Assembly (NCBI RefSeq): GCF_003858635.1 | Contig: NZ_RQJO01000011.1 | Span: 124,001-188,000, forward strand | Length of the DNA stretch: 64,000 nt | Reading direction: 5' to 3' | Source of the DNA: Larkinella rosea | Lineage (GTDB): Bacteria > Bacteroidota > Bacteroidia > Cytophagales > Spirosomataceae | In this document: one piece after another, positions 61,905 through 64,000 of the stretch | How the letters are laid out: each line of letters opens with the position of its first letter | Position numbering within the stretch: the first letter of the stretch is position 1 | Translations under genes and position numbers: made by a program | The notes under the pieces: model-generated | What the model was told of the DNA's origin: nothing | What the model saw: only the letters and a program-made list of their open reading frames with translations | The model's database searches: none

Positions 61905-62930
61905 ATGAAGAAATTACTGCTTGCCGGGCTCTTATTCTGCACTTTCGTTGGCTTTGGGCAGACCTTATCCAACCCCTTGCTGCCATCCGGCGCCGATCCG
62001 TGGAGCATTCATAAAGACGGTTTTTATTATTACACGAACACCACCGGCCGGAATCTGACGCTGTGGAAAACCCGCTCGCTGGCTGATCTGAAAACCGCCG
62101 AAAAGAAAGTGGTCTGGACGCCCCCCGCAACCGGCATGTATTCCAAAGAAATCTGGGCGCCCGAACTGCATTTCATCAAGAGGAAATGGTACCTGATTTT
62201 TGCCGCGGACGACGGCAAAAACCGCAACCACCGCCTGTGGGTGCTGGAAAACGAAGCCGCCGATCCGCTGGGAGGCACCTGGACGATGAAAGGCCAGATC
62301 AAAACACCCGACGATAAATGGGCCATCGACGGTTCGATTTTTGAGTTCAGGGGAAAACTCTACCTGGTGTGGTCGGGCTGGGAAGGCGACGAGAATGGGG
62401 AGCAGGATATCTACCTTTGCCAGATGGAAAATCCGTGGACAGCAACGGGTAAACGCATCCGGATTTCGTCGCCAACGTATGCGTGGGAAATCGATGGGAA
62501 AATACCCAAACCGGGACCGGATGATAAGCCCATTGTGCTGGTCAACGAAGGGCCGCAACCGCTTCAGAGAGGAGACCGCCTGTTTGTTGTTTTCTCGGCC
62601 AGCGGTTGCTGGACCGACAGCTACGCGCTGGGTATGCTTTCCTTCAATGGTGACCAGGACATTATGACGCCCGGCAATTGGAAAAAGCAGGACAAACCGG
62701 TTTTTAAAGCGGTCAACGTGACCGGCACGAGCGCGGCCGGTCATAACTCCTTTTTCAAGTCGCCCAACGGCCAGGAAGACTGGATTCTGTACCACGCCAA
62801 TCCCGAACCGGGGCAGGGCTGCGGAGGACACCGTTCCCCCCGCGCGCAGAAATTTACGTGGGGAGCCGACGGCATGCCAACGTTCGGTCAGCCGGTCGCA
62901 CTGGACGTCACCATGCCGGTTCCGAAGTAA
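61905..62930 (+). CDS. Secreted glycoside hydrolase family 43 protein
   Basis: 341 residues from the ATG at 61905, with signal peptide MKKLLLAGLLFCTFVGFGQ. GH43 five-bladed propeller features: catalytic base Asp in LLPSGADPWSIHKDGFYYY, pKa-tuning Asp in WAIDGSIFEF, and acid Glu in IVLVNEGPQPL. It probably removes arabinose or xylose side chains from plant glycans. A broken copy of its 3' end lies 734 bases downstream, beyond the next gene. Confidence 0.9.
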   Translation: MKKLLLAGLLFCTFVGFGQTLSNPLLPSGADPWSIHKDGFYYYTNTTGRNLTLWKTRSLADLKTAEKKVVWTPPATGMYSKEIWAPELHFIKRKWYLIFAADDGKNRNHRLWVLENEAADPLGGTWTMKGQIKTPDDKWAIDGSIFEFRGKLYLVWSGWEGDENGEQDIYLCQMENPWTATGKRIRISSPTYAWEIDGKIPKPGPDDKPIVLVNEGPQPLQRGDRLFVVFSASGCWTDSYALGMLSFNGDQDIMTPGNWKKQDKPVFKAVNVTGTSAAGHNSFFKSPNGQEDWILYHANPEPGQGCGGHRSPRAQKFTWGADGMPTFGQPVALDVTMPVPK

Positions 62931-63010
62931 CGTCACCGGCTGTCTTCCAACCATTCGATTTCGCTGTGGATCAACGTTATATTCCTGAGAGGATTTTTAT
63001 AGCTTTTGCC

Positions 63011-63646
63011 ATGATTCGAAGAAATTGGTGTGCGGTTTTGGTCTGCATTGGCGTGTTTATCGCTTGTAGTCCTGTCGCGTTGGCCCAGACGGATTCATCT
63101 AATTCCCGAAAAAACCATGATCGGTATTGGGTCAGCTTTGGACTCGGCCGGGTTATCAGCCAATATCATCCAGGGGGGCTTCCCGCAATCATGCCCGTCA
63201 ATTACGTACCCGAAACCGGAAAAACCGCCCAATTTTTTGGTCTGGTGGGAACGGCGCATTTCCAGCCCCGGAATACGAAAAGCGTAGTTTCGCTCCGCTA
63301 CGTCCTGAACGGCGAGTGGATGTATCACAATTTTCCCGGCATCCGGTACGAAGAACTGGGCGCGCTGTACGGCATCCGGCTTAACAATTTCCTGATTTCC
63401 GCGGGTGTCAGTAAAAATCACGGCGTCGATCGGGGACAATTCGTTCGGAGTTCCGATCCCGGTAGTCTTTTAAATGGAGATTATTACGAAAAAGTTACGT
63501 ATAAGGGCTTCGGCCTGCCACTGGAAGCCCAATTCATTTTTCCTTTTCAGGGATTCAGTTTCAGGCTGGCGGCTTTCGGCAACATCAATAACGGCCACTC
63601 CTACGGCGGCTTTAACTTTTCGATTTGCCTCGGGAGAATGAACTGA
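63011..63646 (+). CDS. Hypothetical secreted protein, possible small beta-barrel
   Basis: 211 residues from the ATG at 63011; the longer frame starting inside the GH43 gene is rejected. Signal sequence MIRRNWCAVLVCIGVFIACSPVALAQ; a Cys at 20 could make it a lipoprotein (FIAC). The mature part alternates hydrophobic and polar residues (RYWVSFGLGRVISQY, RNTKSVVSLRYVLNGEW, SFRLAAFGNINNGHSYGGFNFSICLGRMN), like outer-membrane barrels. It lies between the GH43 gene and its orphan tail, as if inserted or swapped in. Confidence 0.72.
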   Translation: MIRRNWCAVLVCIGVFIACSPVALAQTDSSNSRKNHDRYWVSFGLGRVISQYHPGGLPAIMPVNYVPETGKTAQFFGLVGTAHFQPRNTKSVVSLRYVLNGEWMYHNFPGIRYEELGALYGIRLNNFLISAGVSKNHGVDRGQFVRSSDPGSLLNGDYYEKVTYKGFGLPLEAQFIFPFQGFSFRLAAFGNINNGHSYGGFNFSICLGRMN

Positions 63647-63664
63647 GGGCATTGCGCTCGGCGG

Positions 63665-63752
63665 GCGCAGAAATTTACGTGGAGAGCCCAATGACGTGCC
63701 GCAAGTTAGGCAACCGGTGGCGCTGGATATGATCATGCCCGTTCCGAAATAA
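63665..63752 (+). pseudogene. Orphan degenerate copy of the GH43 3' end
   Basis: 88 bases match the last 87 bases of the GH43 gene (62844-62930). Shared pieces are GCGCAGAAATTTACGTGG, CCGGTGGCGCTGGA and GTTCCGAAATAA. Read in the final frame it gives QPVALDMIMPVPK-stop, against QPVALDVTMPVPK-stop in the intact gene. A net one-base insertion and an early stop break the frame. It is a remnant of a second GH43 gene or of a local duplication. Confidence 0.8.
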
Positions 63753-63798
63753 CGTACCAATTATTAAAAACAGTCGGAACAATCTTCTATCAGCCCAC

Positions 63799-63888
63799 CG
63801 CTTTAGCTTTGATTAAAGCGAAAAGAAACCGACTGTAGCAGCCAACTGTTAAAACGGTTTCTTATCCGGAAAAATCGTTAAAACGGTT
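63799..63888. repeat. Hairpin and direct GTTAAAACGGTT repeats near the window end
   Basis: CGCTTTA/TAAAGCG (63799-63805 and 63814-63820) forms a 7-bp stem preceded by CAGCCCAC, like the repeat at 57022. GTTAAAACGGTT occurs twice, at 63848 and 63877. The 166-base gap after the pseudogene holds no other recognisable feature. Confidence 0.45.
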
Positions 63889-63918
63889 CCGTTACTATTC
63901 GAGAAGCGTCAAAAAACG

Positions 63919-64000
63919 TTAAATTTTAGTCAGCAGCTCACAGAGTTTTTTCACGGCTTTCTTTTCATAGGCTTCTTTGAGCGAAATAATCATAATCGTT
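63919..64000 (-). CDS. C-terminal end of an unidentified gene
   Basis: Reading the minus strand from the window edge gives TIMIISLKEAYEKKAVKKLC, then ELLTKI and a stop at 63921-63919. The lysine- and leucine-rich sequence looks like a real C-terminal helix. The rest of the gene lies outside the window, so no family can be named. Confidence 0.6.
   Translation of the reverse strand, partial: TIMIISLKEAYEKKAVKKLCELLTKI

Noticed and set aside
62858-63010. Upstream extension of the 63011 protein into the GH43 gene
   Set aside because: The extension is the GH43 gene read out of frame; the signal peptide starts at 63011.
63470-63760. Minus-strand open frame at the end of the secreted-protein gene
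   Set aside because: It is antisense to the hypothetical gene and to the GH43 tail remnant, with no own signals.
1-64000. tRNA, rRNA, transposase, integrase, CRISPR and biosynthetic gene cluster signals
   Set aside because: Looked for by eye on both strands; none was found with enough support to report.

Overview
The window looks like a chromosomal segment of a Bacteroidota bacterium of the order Cytophagales, most likely family Spirosomaceae (Spirosoma/Larkinella-like). This is inferred from type IX secretion (T9SS) C-terminal sorting domains, promoter -7 boxes of the Bacteroidota form TAnnTTTG, a LytS/LytTR pair, a one-protein hybrid sensor kinase with an AraC output, DUF1501/DUF1800 and DUF4394 proteins, and moderately GC-rich coding sequence. 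No rRNA, tRNA, CRISPR array, intact insertion sequence or prophage was seen.

Layout. 1-5.0 kb: a tripartite metal-efflux operon (TolC-like protein cut by the window edge, lipoprotein adaptor, CzcA/CusA-type pump), then a hairpin element and a second, orphan copy of the pump gene's 3' tail. 5.4-7.2 kb: AraC regulator with an SDR oxidoreductase. 7.6-9.4 kb: an AT-rich patch with one lipoprotein gene. 9.4-13.1 kb: MoeB/ThiF-rhodanese protein, DinB-like protein and aspS. 13.2-17.5 kb: a minus-strand glycan operon (polysaccharide deacetylase, GT4 glycosyltransferase, MBOAT acyltransferase, SGNH-like partner). 17.7-21.3 kb: Hsp20, a membrane protein with a winged-helix regulator, DagK-DUF1361, mazG. 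21.5-27.2 kb: two T9SS cargo proteins, recJ, lptB, recO. 27.4-29.8 kb: a two-gene operon resembling the end of oxidative pentose (Weimberg-type) catabolism. 29.9-32.7 kb: DUF1501 and DUF1800 proteins. 33-43.5 kb: signalling region (LuxR-type regulator, TPR hybrid kinase, two DUF4394 lipoproteins, LytS/LytTR pair). 43.6-50.8 kb: Cys-less LOV-like PAS protein, DUF481 protein, oxidoreductase, kelch protein, purM, small proteins, an ECF sigma factor and lgt. 50.8-58.5 kb: fabF, TetR regulator, hemE, heptose kinase, SGNH hydrolase, murF. 58.6-64 kb: FG-GAP T9SS protein, 2-hydroxyacid dehydrogenase, GH43 glycosidase, a secreted protein, an orphan GH43 tail, and the end of another gene.

The genes are mostly housekeeping (envelope, DNA repair, purine, haem, fatty acid) mixed with secreted and regulatory functions. 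The unusual signal lies between genes. Many intergenic spaces, especially between converging genes, hold long near-perfect inverted repeats that fall into several sequence families. Two of these (5018-5250 and 32812-33018) look like members of one non-autonomous element family with terminal inverted repeats. In two places the 3' end of a gene is repeated downstream of an intervening segment (the RND pump tail at 5268-5336 and the GH43 tail at 63665-63752). Several genes also have a TAnnTTTGC box placed only two to four bases before ATG, which suggests leaderless or nearly leaderless transcripts.
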